A stretch of 31,066 bases of DNA from JBEIHI01 sp964655245 (GTDB taxonomy: Bacteria; Bdellovibrionota; UBA2394), in NCBI GenBank assembly GCA_964655245.1, contig CAZZLQ010000027.1, forward strand, positions 1 through 31,066, read 5' to 3'. This document shows, piece after piece, positions 14,693 to 22,821 of the stretch. A program made the position numbers and the translations under genes. The notes below the pieces were generated by a model. That model had not been told where the DNA came from and did no database searches. It saw nothing but the letters and a program-made list of their open reading frames with translations. Numbering within the stretch: the first letter of the stretch is position 1; the number at the start of each line of letters is the position of its first letter.

Positions 14693-16951
14693 ATGTCGAA
14701 GGTTCTTCTTGTTGATGATGATAAGTATCTGAATAAACTTCTCAACGACCGCTTGAGCCTTGAAGGCTTTCACGTGGTCTCAGTTCTCGATGGTGAATCC
14801 GCCTGGACTCACCTCAACCAAGCTAAAGAATCGGCGCCTTTTGACATTCTTCTTCTCGATATGCTGTTACCTCGCACAATGGGTGCTGAGCTTCTGACTC
14901 AGATTCGAGAGTCTGAGAAGTTTTCTCAGCTTAAGATTCATGCCATGTCCGGAGTTTACAAATCAGGACAGGAGATCAAAGAAATCTCAGAGCTGCATGG
15001 TCTTCAGGGATACTGGACAAAGCCCTTTCGAGCAGACGAGCTCATCAGCAAGTTAGGAAATCAGAAATCGAAGAACTCGGGGAGATCTCATCTTCATGGA
15101 GAGCTCAAGGACACTCCCTTTGAACGTCTTTTGATGAACGCCTACGACAGTCTGTTCACGGGCGCATTAGTGATATCGATGGGTTCGGCTCAACGAAGAG
15201 TCTATTTTTCCAACGGATTTCCAGTGTCCGCTGATTCCACAATCATGGGCGAGGGTTTCGGAGCATCTCTCGTGATGCAGGGAAAGATTACAGAAGAGCA
15301 GCGAGAAGAAGTTTCTCGTCGAATGGTGGAGGAGCAGTGTCAATTCGGTCAGATGCTCACAAAAATGGGACTTCTCTCTGCGGATCAAATTTTTGACGGA
15401 CTCAGAAGATGCTCTCAGCGAGTGATTCTTAACGCTTTCACCCTCAAGGAGGGCAACTTTGAGTTTCAACCTCTTGAAAGCCTACCTCAGCACATTATTC
15501 ACATTGAGTTCAATCCCCTTCTGTTGATTCTCAGAGCACACAAGAGTCTCTACCCCATCGATTTTCTGACGGCACTTTATCAAACTAAAATGGACTCGTA
15601 CCCCCATCGTAGTCAGCGGTTCTTTCAAGTGCTTCCTCTGTGTAATCTCGATCCAGACTCGATGTCCTTCTTTCGGGACTTACCGCCCGATCAAACGTTA
15701 ACTGAAACCATGTCTAAAATTTCTGCCAGCAAGACCGAAAACCTCTTTCGTATTTTGTTTGCGATGGAATCAATTGGAGTGCTGGAGTGGAAGCATCAGG
15801 AAGCGCCACAAATCAAGCGGGTCGACTCACTCGACTTCTCAGAGGCATTTGAACGGCAGAAAACTTCCTCCGTTGAAACGACAAAAAAGCTTCGGGCTCA
15901 ATATATGGATTTGATCGGAAAGAATTTCTACGAAATGCTCGATGTGCCCATTGACGCAAACGAACAGGAAATCAAAGAGGCCTATCGCAAACGTCGATTC
16001 GAGCTGCATCCCGACCAATTCGGTCCGGACCTTGGGGGCGAGGGCAAGCGGATACTTGATGATATGCTCGCTCGAATTGACCAAGCCTACCAACTGCTGA
16101 GCCATGCGGATGAGCGAGAGGCCTATCAATCTCATGTGACCGAATCTCGTCGCGACTCAGCCATGGAGTCCAAGAGGTTTCTTGAAGCACAGAATCTGGC
16201 ACGACAGGCAATGACTTGCCTGGATAAATCCGATTTCAAATCTGCGAAGGAATTTTTTCAAAAAGCCGGCGAGATCTGGAGCAAATCTTCTGAGTACCCT
16301 TCTTACTCGCTCTATTGTGATTTCCGAATAGCTCTTGCGGCGAATGATCACAAAGAAGCTGAATCTGCACTTCAATCCCTCCGACAACTCATGAAGGGTG
16401 CCCAAGCCTCTGAGACGGGACTCATTCTACTGGCTCAGGTCTGTCGCCTTCAAGGCAGCTCCGATCTAGCACGCGATACCTATCTGAGGGTTTTGCGAAT
16501 GAACCCTGAAAATCAAAATGCTGCCGACGCACTCGCTACACTGGGTGTCCAGATTCAAAGCAAAGAACAGCAAGTGCAGTTCTTCAATCGGTCAAAAAGA
16601 ATGATCCGATTAGGCAGCTTGCTCATTTTGCTTATTGGATCTGTGGCGGGACTCTTCTGGGTAAAATCGAATATGGGACCCGCAGAGGAAGGACAACTCA
16701 TCTCGGGAGCTCAAACCCAAAACATCATTCCGAGCCTCAAGATTCGAGTCAAAGACAATGAGGCAAAGGTCGTCGCAGAGGAAGGCTGGTCAAAGGACCT
16801 GCCCGATCCCATTTTGAGGTCTAAATGCTTCCAGTTTGTTAAAGAGGCCAATCGCATTCACGGCATCACTCGCATTCAGATTTACGATTCCAATCGTCTC
16901 ATCGCTTTCTGTTCTTCCAAAACATTCAGAAAATTTGGAGAAAGGAATTAG
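14693..16951 (+). CDS. Multidomain regulator: REC, DUF4388 (PATAN), J-domain, TPR, membrane anchor
   Basis: A 752-residue fusion. Residues 1-120 are a response-regulator receiver with the acidic pocket D8-D9-D10, phospho-acceptor D56, S86 and K110 (YWTKPF), so phosphorylation is expected. About 130-280 resembles DUF4388/PATAN (LKDTPFERLLMNAYDSLFTGALVI, VYFSNGFPVSA), common in delta- and Bdellovibrio-type regulators of motility. Residues 411-470 are a J-domain with an intact HPD at 439-441 (YEMLDVPIDANEQEIKEAYRK), which in DnaJ proteins stimulates Hsp70 ATPase. About 490-625 are helical repeats of TPR type. A single membrane segment (about 640-657) leads to a C-terminal domain of roughly 95 residues, presumably periplasmic. 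No DNA-binding or enzymatic output domain is visible. It stands 25 bases after the DUF1501 operon and just upstream of a prepilin gene. Confidence 0.88.
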   Translation: MSKVLLVDDDKYLNKLLNDRLSLEGFHVVSVLDGESAWTHLNQAKESAPFDILLLDMLLPRTMGAELLTQIRESEKFSQLKIHAMSGVYKSGQEIKEISELHGLQGYWTKPFRADELISKLGNQKSKNSGRSHLHGELKDTPFERLLMNAYDSLFTGALVISMGSAQRRVYFSNGFPVSADSTIMGEGFGASLVMQGKITEEQREEVSRRMVEEQCQFGQMLTKMGLLSADQIFDGLRRCSQRVILNAFTLKEGNFEFQPLESLPQHIIHIEFNPLLLILRAHKSLYPIDFLTALYQTKMDSYPHRSQRFFQVLPLCNLDPDSMSFFRDLPPDQTLTETMSKISASKTENLFRILFAMESIGVLEWKHQEAPQIKRVDSLDFSEAFERQKTSSVETTKKLRAQYMDLIGKNFYEMLDVPIDANEQEIKEAYRKRRFELHPDQFGPDLGGEGKRILDDMLARIDQAYQLLSHADEREAYQSHVTESRRDSAMESKRFLEAQNLARQAMTCLDKSDFKSAKEFFQKAGEIWSKSSEYPSYSLYCDFRIALAANDHKEAESALQSLRQLMKGAQASETGLILLAQVCRLQGSSDLARDTYLRVLRMNPENQNAADALATLGVQIQSKEQQVQFFNRSKRMIRLGSLLILLIGSVAGLFWVKSNMGPAEEGQLISGAQTQNIIPSLKIRVKDNEAKVVAEEGWSKDLPDPILRSKCFQFVKEANRIHGITRIQIYDSNRLIAFCSSKTFRKFGERN

Positions 16952-16954
16952 GTT

Positions 16955-17485
16955 GTGAAAGCAAAGTCCACACGAATCCGTCGAAACAGCGGATTTACAC
17001 TCATCGAACTCCTTCTCGTCATCTGCATTTTGGGGCTTTTAGCTTCGACGGCAGGAGTCATGTTTCAGACGTATGTGCTGAGGTCAAAAACTCCTGAGGC
17101 TGTTTTGGGAGTAAGCAAAATGGCCCAAGGCCAGATTTCTTATCATGCTAGGAGTTCCTCTTTCATCGAAGCCGGGCCCACCCCCGCTTTTCCAGCTCAA
17201 CACCCTCAGTCTGTCGACTTTGCTGAGGAAGATCCCAATTGGCAGCTGATCAATTTTTCGTTCTCGAGCCCGATTCGCTTTAGCTATCAGGCCGTCTTAG
17301 TCACCTCGGGGTTTAGCCGCGCGGTGGGCGAAGAAGGCGACGGAACTGAAATCAGCGTGGACTGTATTGCATTTGGGGATTTGGACGGCGATGGAGAGGT
17401 CTCAACATTTCGAAGAAGCATCACCGCGATAGGTACTGAAAACCCGTTGATGACTTCAATTTTTACGTTTGATGAGCTTGAGTAA
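16955..17485 (+). CDS. Type IV prepilin or pseudopilin-like protein
   Basis: A 176-residue protein with a textbook type III signal: a short basic leader, then G13-F14-TLIEL with Glu at +5 of the mature chain (E18), and a hydrophobic helix (LLLVICILGLLASTAGVMF). A prepilin peptidase would cut after G13 and N-methylate F14. The C-terminal part carries GDLDGDGEVSTFRRS, like the D-region loop of many delta-type pilins. The start is GTG 16955, eight bases after AAAGGA and three bases after the preceding stop, so it is almost certainly co-transcribed with the REC-DUF4388 gene. Major pilin, minor pilin and type II secretion pseudopilin cannot be told apart here. The rest of the assembly machine is not in the window. 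Confidence 0.9.
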   Translation: MKAKSTRIRRNSGFTLIELLLVICILGLLASTAGVMFQTYVLRSKTPEAVLGVSKMAQGQISYHARSSSFIEAGPTPAFPAQHPQSVDFAEEDPNWQLINFSFSSPIRFSYQAVLVTSGFSRAVGEEGDGTEISVDCIAFGDLDGDGEVSTFRRSITAIGTENPLMTSIFTFDELE

Positions 17486-17502
17486 ATCTACTTACTCAGC
17501 TC
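17474..17502. terminator. Hairpin spanning the stops of two convergent genes
   Basis: GAGC-t-TGAGTAA (17474-17485) pairs with TTACTCAGCTC (17492-17502) around the loop ATCTAC. This makes an 11-bp stem with one bulged T. The two TAA stops, plus strand 17483-17485 and minus strand 17492-17494, lie in the two arms. No long T-tract follows in either direction, so intrinsic termination is plausible but weaker than at 19203. Confidence 0.5.
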
Positions 17503-17803
17503 GCGACGGCGCATGAGATGCCAGTTGGCGATCCAGCATTTGCTGAAGACTCGACATTTCACGACGCAATCGTCTGGTCTCCCAAAAGAGCCCCGCTCCC
17601 CAAAGAATAAAAATCAAAAAGGATGCGAGAAATCCAATCGCAATGCTGCTCAAAACTAAGACTCCCAGAGAAACCGGGAGCAAGCGCCAATAGAAGATCT
17701 GCAGCTGAATACTTTCTGGATTCTCGTGGATAAAACTCCATGAAACATAAACAACAAGTCCAATCAAAATGATGATGAAGTGAGCCCAGACCACTTTACT
17801 CAT
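17492..17803 (-). CDS. LapA/DUF1049-like two-helix membrane protein
   Basis: A 103-residue protein with two membrane helices (about 6-25 and 44-70) and a short cytoplasmic coiled coil (RRLRREMSSLQQMLDRQLA), the layout of LapA-domain (DUF1049) proteins. The start at 17803 is decided by GGAGG at 17811-17815, seven bases upstream, and by an ATGA overlap with the HIT gene. A frame extending to 17902 codes for nothing family-like. In E. coli LapA/LapB regulate lipopolysaccharide synthesis, but many LapA-domain proteins have other or unknown roles and no LapB is seen here. It is the last gene of sppA-HIT-lapA and converges on the prepilin gene. Confidence 0.75.
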   Translation of the reverse strand: MSKVVWAHFIIILIGLVVYVSWSFIHENPESIQLQIFYWRLLPVSLGVLVLSSIAIGFLASFLIFILWGAGLFWETRRLRREMSSLQQMLDRQLASHAPSRAE

Positions 17804-18279
17804 GACCATGCCTCCGCAAGCCGCTGATACGTTTTCTCTAGATGTTCTGAAATCACTTTTGTTTCTGAGAACAGCGGCATGAAATTGAAATCTCCGACCC
17901 AACGCGGAACAATGTGCTGATGGACATGATCCGCAATCCCGGCACCTGAGGCGCGCCCTAAGTTCACCCCCAGATTAAAGCCCTGAGGTGAAAAAGCTTT
18001 GGTTAAAGTCTGAATCGCCCTCTGCGTAAGAGCTCCCATCTCCGCCAACTCATCTGCCCTTAGTTCCGTCCACTGTCCAATATGACGATGAGGCACCACC
18101 ATCAGATGCCCATTGGAGTAAGGAAACTTATTCATCACAAGGTACATAGACGAGCCAGAGTGCAACACCAGATTGGTTTTAGAAACGCCCCCTTGTGCAA
18201 TCTTGCAAAGGACGCAGCCTTGATCATCGCGATGCCCCTCAACAAACTCCATTCTCCATGGCGCAAACAAAGAATTCAT
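17800..18279 (-). CDS. HIT family nucleotide phosphorylase or hydrolase
   Basis: A 159-residue histidine-triad protein. The catalytic H118-V-H120-Q-H122 motif is clear in DHVHQHIVPRW, with the upstream FPYSNGHLMVVPHRHIG block and a CVLC pair (22-25). The full length and the HxHxH followed by VPRWVGDFNFMP resemble the AP4A phosphorylase-like branch more than small HINT proteins. Its substrates would be dinucleoside polyphosphates or similar nucleotides. The ATG overlaps the sppA stop (ATGA), and its own stop overlaps lapA in the same way, so the three are tightly coupled. Confidence 0.92.
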   Translation of the reverse strand: MNSLFAPWRMEFVEGHRDDQGCVLCKIAQGGVSKTNLVLHSGSSMYLVMNKFPYSNGHLMVVPHRHIGQWTELRADELAEMGALTQRAIQTLTKAFSPQGFNLGVNLGRASGAGIADHVHQHIVPRWVGDFNFMPLFSETKVISEHLEKTYQRLAEAWS

Positions 18280-19163
18280 CTCAACGGTTCCCAGCGATAC
18301 TGAATCGCAGACGACTCAAGTTTCGATTCGAACCAATTGAGAATCGGAGCGGATGCCTCCTCAAACAGTCGATGAGCCCAGGATTTGGGCTTACGAGAGA
18401 CAAAGGCCAACTTAATCTTTCCTTCGATTTTGCCCAGCTCACCCGCGACTCGAACAGCATCTTCAAAGGTCCCAAGCTCATCCACGAGACCCAGCTTAAG
18501 AGCCTCTTTACCGTCAACGACCCGACCGTCACTCAGCAACTCGAGCGCCTCCTCTTTGAGTTCTCGCTCACGACCTACATCCTCTTTGAAAGTCTGGAAT
18601 GTTTTGGCGATGAGGGTTTGAAGAAACTCTTTCGCCTTGGGGTCCATTGCCGCCGTGGGATTTCCTGCATCCTTGAGATTTCCCGACTTGAGTGTCAGCG
18701 GATCCACATGCACTTTCTCCAGTAAGCGCCGAAAGTTCATCATCTCCAGCAAAACACCCATCGACCCTGTTAGAGTTCCTGGCAATGCGACAATGACATT
18801 GGATCCCAACGAGACGTAGAGCCCTCCGCTTGCCGCTAAATCTCCCATCGAAACAACAACCGGCAATTTTGCTTTCAACTTTTTGAGCTCCATAAAAATT
18901 TCTTGAGAAGCACCCACCGCGCCCCCAGGAGAATTCACGCGTACAACAACGGCTTTGTAAGATGCTTGATCTTGGAGATCGCGAATCTGCTGCAGGGTCG
19001 GCATGCTATCCATAATCACGCCATCAATCTCGATGACTGCCACATTAGCATCAGAGTGCTCAAACTCGTTCGACCCCTGAAAGAGCCTGTAGATACTCCC
19101 GATCAAAGAGATGCACATCAAAATCAAAAACGCTGAGAGCAAAAACTTTAAGAAAGGCTTCAT
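18276..19163 (-). CDS. sppA: Signal peptide peptidase SppA (S49 family)
   Basis: A 295-residue protein with an N-terminal membrane anchor (about 5-27) and an S49 serine protease domain. The predicted catalytic pair is S112 in DLAASGGLY and K164 in SGNLKDAG, 52 residues apart, exactly the spacing in the Bacillus subtilis enzyme (S147/K199). The substrate-groove elements VRVNSPGG and GTLTGSMGV are present. This is the short, single-domain form. It degrades signal peptides left in the membrane. The gene lies 91 bases after rpsA, beyond a strong terminator, so it should have its own promoter in that gap. It then leads the HIT and lapA genes. Confidence 0.95.
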   Translation of the reverse strand: MKPFLKFLLSAFLILMCISLIGSIYRLFQGSNEFEHSDANVAVIEIDGVIMDSMPTLQQIRDLQDQASYKAVVVRVNSPGGAVGASQEIFMELKKLKAKLPVVVSMGDLAASGGLYVSLGSNVIVALPGTLTGSMGVLLEMMNFRRLLEKVHVDPLTLKSGNLKDAGNPTAAMDPKAKEFLQTLIAKTFQTFKEDVGRERELKEEALELLSDGRVVDGKEALKLGLVDELGTFEDAVRVAGELGKIEGKIKLAFVSRKPKSWAHRLFEEASAPILNWFESKLESSAIQYRWEPLR

Positions 19164-19202
19164 GAGGCCTTGAGTCTACAAAAAGTAGAGACGCCTGATA
19201 AC

Positions 19203-19230
19203 AAAAAAGCCTCCTTGCGGAGGCTTTTTT
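19203..19230. terminator. Strong bidirectional intrinsic terminator between rpsA and sppA
   Basis: A perfect 12-bp palindrome, AAAAAAGCCTCC (19203-19214) with GGAGGCTTTTTT (19219-19230), has a TTGC loop. A T6 run closes the stem whichever strand is read. It lies 25 bases after the rpsA stop on the minus strand and should end the mutL-miaA-accA-cmk-rpsA transcript. Confidence 0.93.
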
Positions 19231-19254
19231 GCTCAGAATACTGAAACTTGGATC

Positions 19255-20952
19255 TTAGCCCTTTTTATTAAAGGCATCACCCAAGGACGAGGAGAGAGAC
19301 TCTCCTGGATCCAAATACTTCTTCATTTCGCTCTCTCGCTCGCGACGCTTCAGCGCCTTGATCGAAAGTGAAATTTTTCTTTCTTTGACATCCAGATTGG
19401 TCACTTCAACGTCAACTTCTTGTCCTACAGACAAAGCTGCAGCCACATTTTCAATCTTCTCTTCCGAGATTTCTGAAATGTGGATCAAGCCTTCCAACTC
19501 AGGAGCGACTTCAACGAAAGCACCGAAATCGGTGATTCGAGTAATCTTTCCGTGAATCACAGTGCCGGGGCTGAACTTCTTATCAGCTCGATCCCAAGGA
19601 TCGTTACCCAACTGCTTAACGCCCAATGAGAATTTTTCGTTATCGACATCGATGTGGAGAACTTTCGCTTCCACTTCTTGTCCTCGCTCATAAATCTCAG
19701 CGGGGTTTTTGGACTTACCTGACCAAGTCAAATCGGAGATGTGGACCAAGCCATCAATCCCGTCTTCAACCGTCACGAAAATTCCGAAGTCTGTGATGTT
19801 GGAGATCGTGCCTTTGACGGTGCTTCCAATAGGATATTTGTAAACAAGAGATTCCCAAGGATTCGCTTCAAGTTGCTTCATCCCCAAAGAGATTTTCTTG
19901 TTCTCAACATCCACTTCCAAAACCTTCGCTTTGACTTCTTGTCCAGGAGCCAAAAGCTTGCTGGGGCTCTTCACCTTTTTGTTCCAGCTCATTTCGGAGA
20001 TGTGGATCAAACCTTCAACGCCGTCTTCCAACGAGACGAAGGCTCCGTAGTTCGTCAACGAAACGACTTTACCAGTCACCACGCTGCCCGAAGGATACTT
20101 CATCGGCACGTTTGTCCATGGATCCTCGCTCAACTGTTTGAGGCCCAAGCTGACACGTTGTTTTTCACGATCATATTTCAAAATGCGAACTTTGATCGGA
20201 TCGCCAACGCGGAACATTCTTTGAGGATTCTCGGCACGACCCCAAGAAATATCGGTGACGTGCAGCAATCCATCGATGCCGCCAAGATCAACGAACACAC
20301 CGTAATCGGTGACGTTCTTAATGATTCCCTCAACGCTTTGGCCTTCATCCAAGGTTGAAAGCATTTCGGATTTACGAGAATCACGCTCTTGTTCCAGAAC
20401 CGATCGACGAGAAAGAACAATGTTTCCTCGGCGTTTATTAAACTTAACAATTCGACACTTCACGGCTTGACCGACAAAAGAGTCAAAATCTTTCACAGGG
20501 ACCAAGCCGATTTGAGAAGCGGGCAAAAATGCCTTCACTCCAATATCGACAACAAGGCCACCCTTGACCCGATCCACGACGCTTCCTTCAATCACTGCGC
20601 CTTTTTCATAAACGTCAGCAATCTCATCCCAAATCTTAAGGCGATCTGCCTTTTCTTTGGACAATTGAAGGTAGCCGTTTTCGTCTTCCAGATCCTCGAT
20701 GAAAACGAGAAGTTCATCGCCAGGATGGATTTGAACCTGACCATTCTCGTCTCGAACAAACTCATCCAGCTCCACGAGACCCTCGGATTTAAATCCGATG
20801 TCCACCAAAGCTGCGTTGTTGAGGACTTTTACGATTTTTCCAGGGACTACTTCGCCAACGCGAAACCGTCGCTCCCGGTCTTTCATTTCATTGAGCAGTG
20901 TTTCGAAATCCTCGTCCTGCCCGTTTCCCAAAGTGTCTGTTTTTAATGCCAT
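19255..20952 (-). CDS. rpsA: 30S ribosomal protein S1
   Basis: A 565-residue protein with six S1 RNA-binding OB domains in a row: starts near GEVVPGKIVKVLNNAALVD, GAVIEGSVVDRVKGGLVVD, GQSVEGIIKNVTDYGVFVD, GSVVTGKVVSLTNYGAFVS, GSTVKGTISNITDFGIFVT and GTVIHGKITRITDFGAFVE. This is the full proteobacterial arrangement (557 residues in E. coli). S1 holds mRNA on the 30S subunit. The start is ATG 20952 (MALKTD). A TTG two codons upstream is possible, and AAGGAG lies 17 bases before the ATG, farther than usual. Weak, structured leaders are typical of rpsA, whose product represses its own translation in E. coli. It stands 116 bases after cmk, a conserved pairing. Confidence 0.97.
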   Translation of the reverse strand: MALKTDTLGNGQDEDFETLLNEMKDRERRFRVGEVVPGKIVKVLNNAALVDIGFKSEGLVELDEFVRDENGQVQIHPGDELLVFIEDLEDENGYLQLSKEKADRLKIWDEIADVYEKGAVIEGSVVDRVKGGLVVDIGVKAFLPASQIGLVPVKDFDSFVGQAVKCRIVKFNKRRGNIVLSRRSVLEQERDSRKSEMLSTLDEGQSVEGIIKNVTDYGVFVDLGGIDGLLHVTDISWGRAENPQRMFRVGDPIKVRILKYDREKQRVSLGLKQLSEDPWTNVPMKYPSGSVVTGKVVSLTNYGAFVSLEDGVEGLIHISEMSWNKKVKSPSKLLAPGQEVKAKVLEVDVENKKISLGMKQLEANPWESLVYKYPIGSTVKGTISNITDFGIFVTVEDGIDGLVHISDLTWSGKSKNPAEIYERGQEVEAKVLHIDVDNEKFSLGVKQLGNDPWDRADKKFSPGTVIHGKITRITDFGAFVEVAPELEGLIHISEISEEKIENVAAALSVGQEVDVEVTNLDVKERKISLSIKALKRRERESEMKKYLDPGESLSSSLGDAFNKKG

Positions 20953-21068
20953 AATCAAAGTTTTAGTTTCTCCTTCCCGAACCCGTCCTCGACTGCACTA
21001 TGGCAGTGACAGGCCCGAATAGGCCTTTATTGCTACCTTAGGCGCTTCTACCAAGTCAAAATAAAGAC

Positions 21069-21791
21069 TTAAGCTTTTCGTCGAGATTCAACTTTTTGGA
21101 TCAAAATCTGCAAGACCTGTTCCATATCGAGGCTGGAGGTGTCGATCATCTCCGCATCGGCTGCGGGCTTCAAAGGGCTCTCAGCCCTCTCAGAATCTTG
21201 GCGATCTCGGATCACCATCTCATCCTGAACCTCCTGCAGTGGGGGCGCTGAATCCCCGAGGCGCTCCTTAAGCTCAAGATAGCGCCGACGAGCCCTTTCG
21301 GCTGTAGAGGCGGTTAAAAAGAACTTATAGGGGGCCTGAGCAAAGATCACCGTCCCCGCATCTCGCCCCTCAACAACCGCTCCCTTTCGAAGCCCAATTT
21401 CTCGTTGCTGAGCAACGAGAACCTCTCGAACCCCCTTCAACTTGGCGACTTTGGAGGCTGCCAGAGATACCTCGGGAGTGCGAATCTCCTTACCCACTTC
21501 AGTCTCTGCCTGACCCGGCTCCTTGACCCGAACCCAGGGTCGATCTCCATCATATCCAAAGTCAAAGATCAGACCCTTGGCCAAAATGACGAGCCGACTC
21601 TCATCGTCAAGCGACATTCCCTGACGAATCGCCCGAAATGCTAAACAGCGATACATTGCTCCCGTGTCCAAACAGGGAACTCGAAAATGCCGCGCCAGCT
21701 TGTGTGATACGGTTGACTTTCCGCTTCCCGAGGGGCCGTCCAGAGTAATGATGAGCGCGTCCGATTGAGGACTCAGCTGGTTCGAGATCAC
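21069..21791 (-). CDS. cmk: Cytidylate kinase
   Basis: A 240-residue CMP/dCMP kinase of the bacterial family. It has the P-loop LDGPSGSGKST near 17-27, LDTGAMYR (CMP site), VVEGRDAGTVIF (family GRDIGTVVF, with Ala replacing Ile), an LID-like stretch (TASTAERARRRYLEL) and the C-terminal IRDRQDSERAESPLKPAADA. It makes CDP for nucleic acid and phospholipid synthesis. It starts at GTG 21791, overlapping the accA stop (GTGA), so translation is coupled. It is followed by rpsA as in many proteobacteria. Confidence 0.96.
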   Translation of the reverse strand: MISNQLSPQSDALIITLDGPSGSGKSTVSHKLARHFRVPCLDTGAMYRCLAFRAIRQGMSLDDESRLVILAKGLIFDFGYDGDRPWVRVKEPGQAETEVGKEIRTPEVSLAASKVAKLKGVREVLVAQQREIGLRKGAVVEGRDAGTVIFAQAPYKFFLTASTAERARRRYLELKERLGDSAPPLQEVQDEMVIRDRQDSERAESPLKPAADAEMIDTSSLDMEQVLQILIQKVESRRKA

Positions 21792-22768
21792 TTGGCGTAA
21801 GCTCCAATCTTTCGATAGCGATCGTATCGCTGCTTGAGCAAATCATCGATAGGAACTTGAGAGAGCTCGGCAAGCCGCTTATCCAGCGCGACAGCAAGAG
21901 CTCCACCTGCTGATAGAGGATCCCGGTGAGCACCCCCCAGCGGCTCAGGAACAATCTCATCGGCGATACCAATCTTTTGAATCTCTTGAGCGGTAATTTT
22001 GAGAGCCTCTGCAGCCTTTGAAGCAAACGCCGCATCTTTCCAAATAATAGAGGCGCACCCCTCAGGCGAAATCACCGAATAGGTTGTGTATTGGAACATC
22101 AAGAGACGATCACAAACCGCAACCGCAAGCGCTCCCCCACTTCCACCTTCGCCCAAAATGACCGACAAAATAGGAACTCGTAGCGAAGTCATCAGCATGA
22201 TGTTTTCGGCGATGGCGACGGCTTGTCCCCGCTCCTCAGCCTCGATTCCAGGATAAGCGCCCGGGGTGTCGACAAGGGTAATCAGAGGAAGGTTGAATCT
22301 CTCCGCCAGCTTCATGATACGAAATGCCTTTCGATATCCCTCAGGCTTAGGCATCCCGAAATTGCGTTGCATGTTCTCTTGAGTACTGCGGCCCTTTTGA
22401 TGCCCAATCACAGCGACGGCTCGGCCCTTCAAAGAGGCCAAGCCACAAACCAACGCCTTATCATCCATAAAGGAGCGGTCACCCTGAAGGGGAATAAAAT
22501 CATCGAACATCATTTCAATATAATCGAGTGCGGTGGGCCGATCAGGGTGTCGCGAAAGCTGAACGACTTGGTAGGGCTTTAGAGATTCGTAAGTGGTCTT
22601 CAGAAAATCGGCAGCTTTGGCTTCAAGAGCGTGGATTTCTCGAGACACGTCCACCTGACCTTGAAGTTTCAAGCCTTTGAGCTGACTAATTTGATGATCA
22701 AGCTCCTGAAGAGGGCTTTCAAAATCTAAGTAGCGCTTCTTCTTGGACGGAGAGATATCGGTTGTCAT
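21788..22768 (-). CDS. accA: Acetyl-CoA carboxylase carboxyltransferase subunit alpha
   Basis: A 326-residue protein close to the E. coli length (319). It contains the crotonase-fold core with LITLVDTPGAYPGIEAEERGQ, the VILGEGGSGGALA oxyanion region and SVISPEGCASIIWKD. The coiled N terminus (LDFESPLQELDHQISQLKG) is the usual AccA start. With AccD it transfers carboxyl from biotin to acetyl-CoA in fatty acid synthesis. AccD, AccB and AccC are not in the window. The ATG at 22768 has no evident Shine-Dalgarno. It lies 53 bases after miaA and overlaps cmk by four. Confidence 0.97.
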   Translation of the reverse strand: MTTDISPSKKKRYLDFESPLQELDHQISQLKGLKLQGQVDVSREIHALEAKAADFLKTTYESLKPYQVVQLSRHPDRPTALDYIEMMFDDFIPLQGDRSFMDDKALVCGLASLKGRAVAVIGHQKGRSTQENMQRNFGMPKPEGYRKAFRIMKLAERFNLPLITLVDTPGAYPGIEAEERGQAVAIAENIMLMTSLRVPILSVILGEGGSGGALAVAVCDRLLMFQYTTYSVISPEGCASIIWKDAAFASKAAEALKITAQEIQKIGIADEIVPEPLGGAHRDPLSAGGALAVALDKRLAELSQVPIDDLLKQRYDRYRKIGAYAK

Positions 22769-22821
22769 TACTTGGGTTTATAAACGAATTGGTGAAAAAA
22801 GAGCAACCAAACTTCAAACCC

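Noticed and set aside
17804..17902. Upstream extension of the LapA-like gene
   Set aside because: It overlaps the HIT gene, and GGAGG at 17811-17815 with the ATGA junction points to the 17803 start.
18195..18725. Open frame of 176 codons antisense to sppA and the HIT gene
   Set aside because: It overlaps two clear genes on the other strand and lacks coding character.
19741..20358. Open frame of 205 codons on the plus strand inside rpsA
   Set aside because: It is fully antisense to S1 repeats; openness follows from the repeat codon composition, and the product looks like nothing known.
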